From positions 111,099 through 175,098 of the forward strand of contig NZ_LMCP01000005.1 in the NCBI RefSeq assembly GCF_001425625.1: a DNA stretch of 64,000 nt, given 5' to 3'. The first letter of the stretch is position 1, and each line of letters starts with the position of its first letter. The position numbers were made by a program, and so were the translations under genes. Source of the stretch: Mesorhizobium sp. Root102. GTDB lineage: Bacteria; Pseudomonadota; Alphaproteobacteria; Rhizobiales; Rhizobiaceae. Of the stretch, positions 28,590 through 37,078 are shown one piece after another. The notes beneath the pieces are model-generated. The model was not told where the DNA came from. It did not search any database and was given only the letters and a program-made list of their open reading frames with translations.

Positions 28590-29758
28590 GCAAACGCCTC
28601 CTGCCTGACAGGCTCGAGCTTTTCGAGGCCGAGCCGGATGGCGGCGTCGAGCGCCTTGACTTGCGAACGACGGAATGCGCTGCCGTCGACGTCGCGGATG
28701 TCGGTCGCCGCAGCCTCCAACGCCCTGGCGAAGGCAGCGGGATCGTCGGTGATGACGCAATTGGCCGGGCGATGATCGATGCCGCGCAGCGAACGGCTGG
28801 TGGCGACCGAAGGCAAGCCGAGTTCGAAGGTTTCGATGGTCTTCAACTGGACGCCGCTGCCGGCGGTGCTGATCAATGGGATGACGGCAGCGCTGCGCAC
28901 GAAAGCCTGCGCGTCGGGCACACGGCCGACAAATTCGACACCGGGATGCTTCGACGTGACGCCGGCAGGCATGCTGCCGGCGACGCGGATGCGGAAACCG
29001 GAGCGTAGATGCGGTACGACCTTGCCCAGGAACCAGTCGAGGCCTATGCGGTTCGGCTGCCAGGTCCAGGTGCCGATCAGCGCTGCATCGCAGTCGATGT
29101 GGCGCGGGCCTTTCGGAGTTGGCGCCTGAGCACCGGTCACCAAAGGCAGCACCGCCGAGCGGTCGTCGGAGGCGACACCGAGTGCCGCGCGATCTTCCTC
29201 GGCCAGCGTGAAGACGAAACGCGCCCGGCGACAGAGCCGCTCTTCCACGGTCTTGAGCAACCTTGCCTCGCGGCGAAACAGCAGGCGCTGGAAGAGGCTG
29301 TCGGCGGCAGCCGCATTCTCCTGCGCCGAAAGATGCTCGACATTGTGGGCGACGAAGATCGAAGGCAGGTCAGAGAACAGCTTTTCGAAGGCGCCTGCGA
29401 ACTGCACGGAATTCAGCACGTAGCCGTCAAACGGTCCGGCGCGCTCGACAGCAGCTAGTACATCGCCGTCGGACACCGCGCGCAACTTGACCGACGCAAA
29501 GGTAAGGCCCGAAAGCAGCGCCTTACCGACCCAGGCCAGCTTTTGCAGTGCGGAGGCATTGTCCGTGCGCACGTCGATCGCACCCAGCACCACGGTGTTT
29601 TCGGGATCGGCCGCGGGTTTCCCCGGCCAGGTGAAGCCGATGACCGTGACGCGCGCGCCAGCGCGCCGCAAGGCGGCGATGATCGCAGCGTTGGCGATCT
29701 CGTAGCCCGAGGCGAGAGCACCGTCGGGCACGATTGATGTGGCGAACAGCAGATGCAT
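28586..29758 (-). CDS. Glycosyltransferase family 4 (GT-B fold)
   Basis: 390 residues. A GT-B-fold transferase: an N-terminal acceptor domain with MHLLFATSIVPDGALASGYE and SIFVAHNVEHLSAQ, and a C-terminal donor domain with ALIGTWTWQPNRIGLDWFL, VEFVGRVPDAQAFV and STAGSGVQLKTIETFELGLP, in which the conserved EX7E-like Glu pair is recognisable. The ATG at 29758 has AGGTGAG upstream. It is the first gene of the minus-strand glycosyltransferase operon and is divergent from the GT2 gene. The sugar specificity is unknown. Confidence 0.9.
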   Translation of the reverse strand: MHLLFATSIVPDGALASGYEIANAAIIAALRRAGARVTVIGFTWPGKPAADPENTVVLGAIDVRTDNASALQKLAWVGKALLSGLTFASVKLRAVSDGDVLAAVERAGPFDGYVLNSVQFAGAFEKLFSDLPSIFVAHNVEHLSAQENAAAADSLFQRLLFRREARLLKTVEERLCRRARFVFTLAEEDRAALGVASDDRSAVLPLVTGAQAPTPKGPRHIDCDAALIGTWTWQPNRIGLDWFLGKVVPHLRSGFRIRVAGSMPAGVTSKHPGVEFVGRVPDAQAFVRSAAVIPLISTAGSGVQLKTIETFELGLPSVATSRSLRGIDHRPANCVITDDPAAFARALEAAATDIRDVDGSAFRRSQVKALDAAIRLGLEKLEPVRQEAFA

Positions 29759-29929
29759 CTCACCTATCCAGTGGTGTAGCCGGTAGCAAAGTGCGGTGAA
29801 CCCTTGATTAAGCCAGCACATTCGACGGCCGAAAGCCCCTGCCTGGCGGGCTTCTCAGTGCAAGGTGATTAACGAAACCTTATCACCGTGGTGCTACCAG
29901 AGCCCAACTCACCATGTGGCTGGACACGG

Positions 29930-30928
29930 ATGATCCCTTTGCCATCGGACGGTTCGGTATCGATCGCTGGACGATCGCCGCGGCTTGATGTCGAGGCCGT
30001 CGAAGCGGTCGTCACCTTGCCGACCTTCAAGCGGCCCGAGCAGGTGCTGGAAACACTGGCGTCGCTGCGCGCGCAGCAAACCGGCAGGCGCTTTGCCGTC
30101 ATCGTCATGGAAAACGAAGCCGAGGCGCGTGCCGGCTCCAAGGCGGCACTGCCGCTGTTCGAGCGCGGCGAGATGTCAGGTCTGGTTATCATCGCGCAGG
30201 AGCGCGGCAATTGCAGCGCCTACAATGCCGGCTGGCAGACAGCGATCCTGCAATTCCCGAACTTCAGGCACCTGCTGGTCATCGACGATGATGAGATCGC
30301 CGATCCGCAGTGGCTGGAACGGATGTGCAAGGCGGCGGAGACACTCGGCGCCGATATCGTCGGCGGCCCGCAGGTGCCCGTGTTTGCCGATCCCGCCCAT
30401 GCGCGATGGGCCGAGCATCCGGTGTTCGCGCCTCCCTACCGGGAAACAGGGCGCGTGCCTGCGCTCTATTCGTCCGGCAATCTTCTGGTCGGGCGCAACG
30501 TGCTGGTCGCCATGGGCCCGCCCTTTCTCGATCTGAAATTCAACTTCATGGGCGGCGGCGATTCCGATTTCCTGAGCCGGGCGGCGCAGCGCGGCTTCGT
30601 GCTTGGCTGGTGCGCTGAAGCGCAAGTGCAAGAAACCGTTCCGGCCCGGCGTGTCGAAGCCGACTGGATCCGTGCCCGCAGCCTGCGCAACGGCGTCATC
30701 TCGACACTGGTCGAAAAGAAGAAACGCGCCGGCACCCCACTGGCCAACGCCAAGGTGTTGCTGAAGAGCCTGGCGCTGCTTGCCGCCTCGCCATTTCGCG
30801 GCCTGATGCGGCTGGCGCGAACCGGATCACCGGCAATCGCCATCTATCCCGTCCATGTGGCGCTGGGCCGCGTGCTGGCCGAATTCGGATATGCCAATGA
30901 GCAATACCGCCAGCCTGAGAAAAACTGA
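29930..30928 (+). CDS. Glycosyltransferase family 2
   Basis: About 332 residues from the ATG at 29930; an earlier GTG at 29888 is also possible, and neither has a strong ribosome-binding site. GT-A fold: VVTLPTFKRPEQVLETLASL at the start, ERGNCSAYNAG, the metal-binding DDD region in HLLVIDDDEIADPQW, and ALYSSGNLLVGRNVLV with FMGGGDSDFLSRAAQRGF, typical of GT2 enzymes. The C-terminus is partly hydrophobic. It overlaps the start of the polymerase gene by 32 bases, so the two are translationally linked. Confidence 0.88.
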   Translation: MIPLPSDGSVSIAGRSPRLDVEAVEAVVTLPTFKRPEQVLETLASLRAQQTGRRFAVIVMENEAEARAGSKAALPLFERGEMSGLVIIAQERGNCSAYNAGWQTAILQFPNFRHLLVIDDDEIADPQWLERMCKAAETLGADIVGGPQVPVFADPAHARWAEHPVFAPPYRETGRVPALYSSGNLLVGRNVLVAMGPPFLDLKFNFMGGGDSDFLSRAAQRGFVLGWCAEAQVQETVPARRVEADWIRARSLRNGVISTLVEKKKRAGTPLANAKVLLKSLALLAASPFRGLMRLARTGSPAIAIYPVHVALGRVLAEFGYANEQYRQPEKN

Positions 30929-32243
30929 GCGCGCCCCGCTCGGCGCCGCGTTCACGCGCGAAGGCGTGGCCACTGCCATTGCCGCGCTGCTGTTCACCGT
31001 CATCATGGTGTCGTTCCGACCGTTCCAGCCGGCCGGCGCCGAGCTCACCGGTCAAGGCGGCGACATCGTCAACCAGCTTGGCTTCAGTTCGCTTGGAGCC
31101 ATGTCGATCTTCTCGCTGATGGCCTTTGCCGATCCGCGCGTGGTGCGCTCGCTGCTCAGCCCGTCCTGGATGCTGATGCTGGGCTTCTTCTTCCTGTCGG
31201 TGATCCTGGCGACCGATCCGCCTTCGGCGATGCGCGCCGCCTCCTTCACCCTGATCGGCATCCTGACGATGGCGACGATCCTGGTGCTGCCGCGCGACGC
31301 CGAGGCCTTCTCAAAAGTCATCATCTTCACCGCCGTCGTGGTCATGGGCCTTTCCTATCTCGGCCTCATCGTCTTTCCGCACGAGGCGATGCACACCGCC
31401 GACTCACAGGAGCCCGAACATGCCGGCCTGTGGCGCGGCGTGTTCACCCACAAGAACATCGCCGGCCCGATCATGGCCTGCCTCAGCTTCTCAGGCCTGT
31501 ACCTCTACCGGCGCGGGCAGCGGTACTGGGGCGCCGGGATCTTCTTCGCGGCGATGATCTTCATGCTGCACACCGGCTCAAAGACAACGGCCGGCCTGGT
31601 GCCGTTCTCGATCCTGATTGTGATGTTCCCCAGCCTGATAGGCATGCGGCTTGGCACGCCGATCCTGTTTGCCCTGGCGATCATCGCCACGGCGGTCGGC
31701 ACGCTGGGCATCGTCTTCCTGCCGCCGATAAAACATCTGGCGGCGATCTATTTCCCCGACATGACCTATACCGGCCGCACGACGCTGTGGGAGTTCGCCG
31801 GCAGCATGCTGGCGAAGAAGCCATGGATCGGCTACGGCTATGAGAGCTTCTGGGGCACCCCGCTCTTGCTCAACCAGGACCAGCCCTTCGACCGGCCGTG
31901 GGACATCAGAACCATCGTACACGGTCATGACGGCTATCTCGACATCGCCGTACTGATGGGTATTCCGGCACTGTGCGTGGCGGTCTATACTTTCCTCATC
32001 GCGCCGTTGCGCGACTACATGCGCATTCCGCTGCGCAGGGAGAACATCTTTCTCGGCGACTTCTTCATGATGGTAGTGCTGTTCACGGCGCTGAACGCTT
32101 TCCTCGAAAGCTTCTTCTTCCATCGCGGCGACCCGGTCTGGCTGTTCTTCGTGCTCGGCGTGCTTGGCCTCAGGCAAGTCTCGCTGCGGCCGATGGCAGT
32201 GCGTGATCCCGATCGCGGTGCACGATCTTCCCGTTCGTCCTGA
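30897..32243 (+). CDS. O-antigen ligase/polymerase-like membrane protein (Wzy/WaaL family)
   Basis: 448 residues with about ten helices. The large periplasmic loop with the Wzy_C pattern is recognisable (GVFTHKNIAGPIMACLSFSG, HTGSKTT, MTYTGRTTLWEFAGSMLAKK, PWIGYGYESFWG and VHGHDGYLDIAVLMGIP). ExoQ-like polymerases and WaaL ligases share these. It probably joins repeat units for the polysaccharide cluster. Start at 30897 (MSNTASLRKTERAP) is inside the end of the GT2 gene; another in-frame ATG lies six bases earlier. No terminator is obvious before proC. Confidence 0.87.
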   Translation: MSNTASLRKTERAPLGAAFTREGVATAIAALLFTVIMVSFRPFQPAGAELTGQGGDIVNQLGFSSLGAMSIFSLMAFADPRVVRSLLSPSWMLMLGFFFLSVILATDPPSAMRAASFTLIGILTMATILVLPRDAEAFSKVIIFTAVVVMGLSYLGLIVFPHEAMHTADSQEPEHAGLWRGVFTHKNIAGPIMACLSFSGLYLYRRGQRYWGAGIFFAAMIFMLHTGSKTTAGLVPFSILIVMFPSLIGMRLGTPILFALAIIATAVGTLGIVFLPPIKHLAAIYFPDMTYTGRTTLWEFAGSMLAKKPWIGYGYESFWGTPLLLNQDQPFDRPWDIRTIVHGHDGYLDIAVLMGIPALCVAVYTFLIAPLRDYMRIPLRRENIFLGDFFMMVVLFTALNAFLESFFFHRGDPVWLFFVLGVLGLRQVSLRPMAVRDPDRGARSSRSS

Positions 32244-32304
32244 CGGGGTCTTCCCTAGGGAAGCGCCAGCGTCTATGTGAAGGCCTTCCTTCGGAGGGCT
32301 TTCG

Positions 32305-33120
32305 ATGACGATCAGGCTTGTTCTCGCCGGCTGCGGCAATATGGGTTACGCCATGCTCTCGGGCTGGCTGAAATCCGGCAAGCTTGCGCCGTCCGCGGCT
32401 TTCGTGGTCGAGCCCAATGCCGATCTGCGCAATCGCGCCGCAGCGTTGGGCTGCGGCACATCAGCCGATGCCGGCGCTATTCCGGCCGACGCCGTGCCCG
32501 ATCTCGTCGTCATCGCGGTGAAGCCGCAGGTGATCCGCGACGTCACGGCCGCCTACAAGCGCTTCGCCGACGGCCGCACCACCTTCGTCAGCATCGCCGC
32601 CGGCACGCCTGCCGCCACCTTCGAGGAGATCCTGGGCAATCGCGCACCGATCGTGCGCTGCATGCCCAACACGCCGGCAGCAATCGGCAAGGGCATGATG
32701 GTGGTGTTTTGCAACAGGCTGGTCTCCGACGACACCAAGCGTTTCGTCGCCAACCTCCTGTCGGCGAGTGGCGAGGTGGCCACCATCAACGACGAGGGCC
32801 TGATGGATGCGGTGACCGCTGTATCGGGATCGGGACCAGCCTACATCTTCCATTTCATCGAGGCGCTGACCGTGGCCGCCGAGAAGGCCGGGCTGCCGAT
32901 GGCAACCGCCAAGCTGCTCGCCATGCAGACTGTCTACGGCGCTGCCTCGCTCGCCGCCGAAAGCGGCGAGGAGCCAGGCGTGCTGCGCCAGCAGGTGACC
33001 AGCCCCAAGGGCACGACGGCAGCGGCGCTGGCCGTGCTGATGGGTGAGGACCGGCTGACCAATCTGCTGACCGAAGCGGTGGAGGCAGCGCGGCTGCGGT
33101 CTGTCGAACTGGGGAAGTGA
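32305..33120 (+). CDS. proC: Pyrroline-5-carboxylate reductase
   Basis: Reduces pyrroline-5-carboxylate to proline with NAD(P)H. 271 residues. The N-terminal nucleotide motif is VLAGCGNMGYAMLSGWL, and the core helical signature is VSGSGPAYIFHFIEALTVAA with the dimer-contact TVYGAASLA and QQVTSPKGTTAAAL downstream. A GGAGGG box precedes the ATG. It is transcribed in the same direction as the polysaccharide polymerase gene 61 bases upstream but is functionally separate. Confidence 0.96.
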   Translation: MTIRLVLAGCGNMGYAMLSGWLKSGKLAPSAAFVVEPNADLRNRAAALGCGTSADAGAIPADAVPDLVVIAVKPQVIRDVTAAYKRFADGRTTFVSIAAGTPAATFEEILGNRAPIVRCMPNTPAAIGKGMMVVFCNRLVSDDTKRFVANLLSASGEVATINDEGLMDAVTAVSGSGPAYIFHFIEALTVAAEKAGLPMATAKLLAMQTVYGAASLAAESGEEPGVLRQQVTSPKGTTAAALAVLMGEDRLTNLLTEAVEAARLRSVELGK

Positions 33121-33124
33121 AACC

Positions 33125-34441
33125 TCAGTCCGCCCCGTAAAGCATCTCGTCCTGCAGCCGCCGCAGGGCGAACAGCCTCGTCGACTGGTCGGGCGACGCA
33201 TTGTCGGCGGTCAGCAATTCGCCTTTCCTGACCGGTTTCAGCACCTTGCCGCCCTCGAGCAGGCCGACCGGCACGGCGCGCTGGGCACGGGCTTCGCCGA
33301 CAGTCATGGTCCAGGAACGATAGCAGGTCTCGCCAATCGCATCGAAGGTCTCGCCGGCGGCAAGGTCGCGCTTGGCGACGGCGCATACTTCGGCGACCGG
33401 CCTTGGCAACGGCACCATGTCGGGCTTGCCGAAAAGCACGATGCGGGCTGCGGTCAGCGGCACTTCCAGCGAGGTCAAATGATAGGGCCGGAACAGGCTG
33501 TAGTAAGGGCCGTGGCCGATATGCAGATCGTCCATGCGCTCGATGATGCGCGGATGCGTCGCCTCGACAATGACGAAGACGCCGGGCGCGACGCCCTTGC
33601 CTACCGTGTAGTCGACGACGCCTTTCTTCAGCAACAGACCGCCATCCTCACGCGGGATGAGTACCTTGGCGAGATCGTCGCGGTCGGCCTTGGGGCCGTG
33701 CATGCCGGGCACATCGGGCACCAGCCCGGTGGCGTTGGCAATGGCGCACATCTCGACCATGGTCTTGGAGCCGTCGACGAACTCGACCAGCATGCGTGGG
33801 TTCATGTTGCGGCGGATCGCTTCCTCGCGATAGTCGTCGGGCACGGCATCGTGGTTGAGCGGATTGTTCTTGCCCTTGCCGGCCGAGACGATGGTCAGCC
33901 CGAGCGCCGACGCAAACTCGATCAGTTCCATGCAACTCGACGGCTCATCGCCCGCACCGACCGAATAGACGACGCCAAGTCGGTCGGCCTGCTGTTTGAG
34001 ATAGCAACCGATGGTGACGTCGGCCTCGACGTTCATCATCACCAGATGCTTGCCGTGCTCCATCGCCGACAGGCAAAAATCGGCGGCGACACCCGGCTTG
34101 CCGGTGGCGTCGATGACGACGTCGATCAACGGATTGGTGACCAGCATCTCGTTGGAGGTGATGGCGATCTTGCCGCTCTCGATGGCGCCGGTGACTTTCG
34201 ACGCGGTGTCGGCTTCGACCGCCATGGCTTCATCGCCATAGGCGATGCGGATGGCCTCGCGCGCGGTATGCGGGCGGCGTGTCGAGACGGCGCAGACCGA
34301 AATGCCCGGCATCAGCATGCCTTGCGTGACCAGATCGGTGCCCATCTCGCCCGAGCCAATGACGCCGATGCGCACAGGGCGGCCCTCGGCGGCACGCCTG
34401 GCGAGATCGCGGGCAAGGCCGGTCAGGGCGACATTGGTCAT
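33125..34441 (-). CDS. SAF-domain oxidoreductase, predicted homoserine-dehydrogenase-like (COG4091 type)
   Basis: 438 residues. An N-terminal Rossmann domain (VRIGVIGSGEMGTDLVTQGM) is followed by a homoserine-dehydrogenase-like catalytic region (VIDATGKPGVAADFCL, MNVEADVTIGCYL, VYSVGAGDEPSSCMELIEF, SAGKGKNNPLNHDAVPDDY) and a C-terminal SAF domain (VCAVAKRDLAAGETFDAIGE), as in sialic-acid synthase and hydro-lyases. This matches the COG4091-type family, whose substrate is not known to me. It is divergent from the galactitol-type PTS across a 335-base region with inverted repeats, so it probably oxidises a product of the imported polyol or sugar. The start at 34441 gives a natural N-terminus (MTNVALTGLARD). 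Confidence 0.82.
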   Translation of the reverse strand: MTNVALTGLARDLARRAAEGRPVRIGVIGSGEMGTDLVTQGMLMPGISVCAVSTRRPHTAREAIRIAYGDEAMAVEADTASKVTGAIESGKIAITSNEMLVTNPLIDVVIDATGKPGVAADFCLSAMEHGKHLVMMNVEADVTIGCYLKQQADRLGVVYSVGAGDEPSSCMELIEFASALGLTIVSAGKGKNNPLNHDAVPDDYREEAIRRNMNPRMLVEFVDGSKTMVEMCAIANATGLVPDVPGMHGPKADRDDLAKVLIPREDGGLLLKKGVVDYTVGKGVAPGVFVIVEATHPRIIERMDDLHIGHGPYYSLFRPYHLTSLEVPLTAARIVLFGKPDMVPLPRPVAEVCAVAKRDLAAGETFDAIGETCYRSWTMTVGEARAQRAVPVGLLEGGKVLKPVRKGELLTADNASPDQSTRLFALRRLQDEMLYGAD

Positions 34442-34776
34442 GCAGGAAGTCCACAGCTTCGTGATTTGTGGTCGGATAGCAGGGAACGGGTTCCATTTGC
34501 CAACGAAACCGTTGGCGACCGGCATTTTCCAGCGAAATCGCCCGAAAAAGGGACATTCGTCCCGGGTGATTGGCACAAAGGGTTGCCAATTGACATTGTC
34601 GTGAACAGCCCCAATAAAACATTCGTTCGTCAACAAAGGCAAATGTTCATCGAGAGATCGGAGAGCATGCGCCTCGCGGCGGACTGGGGAGTGTCTTTGC
34701 GCCGTGGCGCCAAAGGCTCGATGGAGCAACATTGCGAGGCGTCGAGCGAAGGCTCGGGGGCTCCAGGGGAGGAATA
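34442..34776. promoter_or_regulatory. Divergent control region with two inverted repeats (SAF dehydrogenase / PTS)
   Basis: Two palindromes that look like operators: GCCAACG-AAAC-CGTTGGC at 34499-34516 and ATTGGCA-N8-TGCCAAT at 34569-34590. They share the half-site TTGGC or GCCAA. A third AT-rich stretch near 34605-34640 contains ACATTCGTTCG. The regulator, probably LacI- or DeoR-type, is not encoded next to them. AGGGGAGGAATA precedes the IIC start. Confidence 0.55.
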
Positions 34777-36180
34777 ATGGATACTGTTCTCGCGGGCCTC
34801 AAAGGGGCCATCGACACGCTCGGCCCGACGATCCTGCTACCAATCGTCATTTTCATCATCGCCGTGGTTCTGGGCGCCAAGGTCAGCAAGGCTTTTCGCG
34901 CCGCCGTCACCATCGGCGTCGCCTTCATCGGCATCAATCTCGTGCTTGGCCTCATGTTCACATCGATCGGAGACGTTGCCAAGGCCATCGTCACCAACAC
35001 TGGCATCCATCGCGACATCATCGATGTCGGCTGGCCTTCGGCTGCGGCGATCGCCTTCGGCTCATCGGTCGGCCTTTGGGTCATTCCGGTCGGCATCCTC
35101 GTCAACATCGTGCTGTTGCTGACACGCATGACGCGCACGCTCAATGTCGACGTCTGGAATTTCTGGCACTTCGCCTTTGTCGGCTCGCTGGTCGTCGCCG
35201 CGACAGACAATCTGGCCTATGGCATCGCGGTCGCAGCACTTGTCGCCGCGCTGTCGCTGCTCTTCGCCGACTGGTCGGCACGCGCGGTGCAACAATTCTA
35301 CGGCGTGCCCGGCATTTCCGTGCCGCACCTCGCCTCGGCGCAGATCCTGCCGATCGCCATTGTGCTCAACTGGATCATGGACCGCATTCCCGGGATCAAT
35401 CGCATCAACATCAACACCGATACGATCGAACGCAGGTTCGGCGTGTTCGGAGAACCTGTCGTGATGGGCCTGATCATCGGCCTCGTGCTCGGCGCGATCG
35501 CCTTCTACAATGCGGGTGATCTCAGCGTGGTGCTGGCAAAGGTTCTGGGCACCGGCATGACGCTGGCTGCGGTCATGCTGCTGCTGCCGCGCATGGTCAA
35601 GATCCTGATGGAAGGGCTGATCCCGGTTTCCGACGCCGCTCAGGCGTTCGTACGCAAGCGCACCGGCGACCGCGAGCTGCTCGTCGGCCTCGATTCGGCG
35701 ATCCTGATCGGCCATCCGGCCGCGATCTCGTCGTCGCTGATCCTGGTGCCGATCGCGATCATCCTGTCCATCATCCTGCCAGGCAACCGCGTCATCCTGT
35801 TCGCCGACCTGGCGGTCATTCCCTTCATTGTCGCCATGACCGCGCCGTTGGTCAAAGGCAACGTGTTCCGCATGGTGGTGATCGGCACGGTGACGCTGGC
35901 CATCGGCTTCTACGTCGCCAACGCGCTGGCGCCGCTGTTCACTAGCGCCGCAGTCGCATCGGGCTTCAAGCTGCCGGCGGACGCGCTGCAGATCACCTCG
36001 GTGGTCGACGGCTTCCTGTGGGTGCCCTACGTGATCATCGAGGCCATGGGACTTGGTCTTGTCGGCATCATCGTGATGGCGGTGGTCGTCGCCGCGCTGT
36101 TCGTTCTCTACCGCCGTAATCCGCTCGGCTGGGAGCGGGCGGCTGGCGCCGAGGACGAGCCGGCCGAAGAGACGGTCTGA
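34777..36180 (+). CDS. PTS galactitol-family IIC membrane component
   Basis: 467-residue transport protein with about 10-12 helices. GatC family: MDTVLAGLKGAIDTLGPTIL, GSSVGLWVIPVGILVNIVLL, HFAFVGSLVVAATDNLAYGI and YGVPGISVPHLASAQILPIA are typical blocks. It moves the sugar or polyol across the inner membrane with phosphorylation by IIA and IIB. The ATG at 34777 has GGGGAGGAAT upstream. IIA follows after 74 bases containing a hairpin. Complete sugar-PTS permeases are unusual in rhizobia, which mostly have only the nitrogen PTS; neither EI nor HPr is in the window. Confidence 0.9.
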   Translation: MDTVLAGLKGAIDTLGPTILLPIVIFIIAVVLGAKVSKAFRAAVTIGVAFIGINLVLGLMFTSIGDVAKAIVTNTGIHRDIIDVGWPSAAAIAFGSSVGLWVIPVGILVNIVLLLTRMTRTLNVDVWNFWHFAFVGSLVVAATDNLAYGIAVAALVAALSLLFADWSARAVQQFYGVPGISVPHLASAQILPIAIVLNWIMDRIPGINRININTDTIERRFGVFGEPVVMGLIIGLVLGAIAFYNAGDLSVVLAKVLGTGMTLAAVMLLLPRMVKILMEGLIPVSDAAQAFVRKRTGDRELLVGLDSAILIGHPAAISSSLILVPIAIILSIILPGNRVILFADLAVIPFIVAMTAPLVKGNVFRMVVIGTVTLAIGFYVANALAPLFTSAAVASGFKLPADALQITSVVDGFLWVPYVIIEAMGLGLVGIIVMAVVVAALFVLYRRNPLGWERAAGAEDEPAEETV

Positions 36181-36207
36181 ACCTGATAGCGCCTTGCGTT
36201 TGAACCG

Positions 36208-36234
36208 ATCGTGCGCCCTTCACGGGCGCACGAT
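36208..36234 (+). terminator. Stem-loop between PTS IIC and IIA genes
   Basis: A perfect 11-bp stem (ATCGTGCGCCC at 36208-36218 and its complement at 36224-36234) with loop TTCAC and only a short TTTC tail. It lies 28 bases after the IIC stop. It could be an attenuator or an mRNA processing/stability element that changes the ratio of IIC to IIA/IIB. Confidence 0.7.
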
Positions 36235-36254
36235 TTCATCGACGGAGCAAAGAA

Positions 36255-36716
36255 ATGGCTGACGGCCTCATGCAGCTTCTGGATCCCGAAGCGATCGTGC
36301 TCGGATCCGATGCATCGAGCAATGAGGAGATCATCCGCATCCTGGCGGGCCGGCTCGAGATGCTTGGCTATGTCAAAAGCTCCTATGCCGACGCGGTCGT
36401 GCGCCGCGAATTGACCATCCCGACCGGATTGCCGCTGGAGCGCCCCGACAACGTCGCGGTACCGCACACCGATCCGGAGCATGTGCTGAAGCCGGGCATC
36501 GCGATGGGCACGCTGAAGCAACCGGTGACCTTCGCCAACATGGAAGACCCCGACGAGATGCTGCCGGTCGGCTTCGTCTTCCTGCTTGCCATCAATGACA
36601 AGGACAAGCAGATTGAGGCGCTGCAGGCCGTCATGGCCATCATCCAGAACCCGCAAGCCTTGGACGGCTTGAGGTCGGCCAGAACCCTCGATGACGTGCG
36701 AGCCGTACTCGGCTGA
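36255..36716 (+). CDS. PTS galactitol/fructose-family IIA component
   Basis: 153 residues, cytoplasmic phosphocarrier. The fold is IIA(Fru/Gat)-like: residues GLPLERPDNVAVPHTDPEHV hold the phosphorylated His in VPHTD (about residue 74), and ITPEMLPVGFVFLLAINDK-like residues MLPVGFVFLLAINDKDKQIE follow. It receives phosphate from HPr and passes it to IIB. It is followed by IIB after 17 bases. Confidence 0.92.
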   Translation: MADGLMQLLDPEAIVLGSDASSNEEIIRILAGRLEMLGYVKSSYADAVVRRELTIPTGLPLERPDNVAVPHTDPEHVLKPGIAMGTLKQPVTFANMEDPDEMLPVGFVFLLAINDKDKQIEALQAVMAIIQNPQALDGLRSARTLDDVRAVLG

Positions 36717-36733
36717 AACAAGGAGAAGCAGAG

Positions 36734-37021
36734 ATGTCCAGACAGAAAACCATTCTCTTTGCCTGCGGCACGGGCATCGCCACCTCGACCGCGGTCAACG
36801 TCGCCGTCACCGAGGAAATGAAGAAACGCGGCCTTACCTTCAATGCCCAGCAGGCAAAGGCCACCGAAGTGCCGGGACTGGCCGACAATGTCGACTTCAT
36901 CGTCGCCACCACGCCGATCTCGGCTTCGGTGACCAAGCCGGTGATCAAGGGCCTCGCCTTCCTCACCGGCATCGGCAAGGACAAGATCCTCGACGAGATC
37001 GAGGCGCAGCTGCGCAAGTGA
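36734..37021 (+). CDS. PTS galactitol-family IIB component
   Basis: 95 residues. The P-loop-like active site ILFACGTGIATSTAVNVAV contains the phosphorylated Cys near residue 12, as in GatB. It carries phosphate from IIA to the substrate bound by IIC. A GGAGAAG ribosome-binding site precedes the ATG. It is the last gene of the PTS operon, 57 bases before the end of the convergent multicopper oxidase gene. The substrate is not decided by the sequence. Confidence 0.92.
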   Translation: MSRQKTILFACGTGIATSTAVNVAVTEEMKKRGLTFNAQQAKATEVPGLADNVDFIVATTPISASVTKPVIKGLAFLTGIGKDKILDEIEAQLRK

Positions 37022-37078
37022 CGGTCACGCAGCGACACGGAGACTGACGCGATCCGGCACGACCCCACTGGCGCGGCT

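Noticed and set aside
33479..34777. Plus-strand frame of 432 codons opposite the SAF dehydrogenase
   Set aside because: Antisense to a gene with clear Rossmann and SAF domains; composition is that of a shadow.
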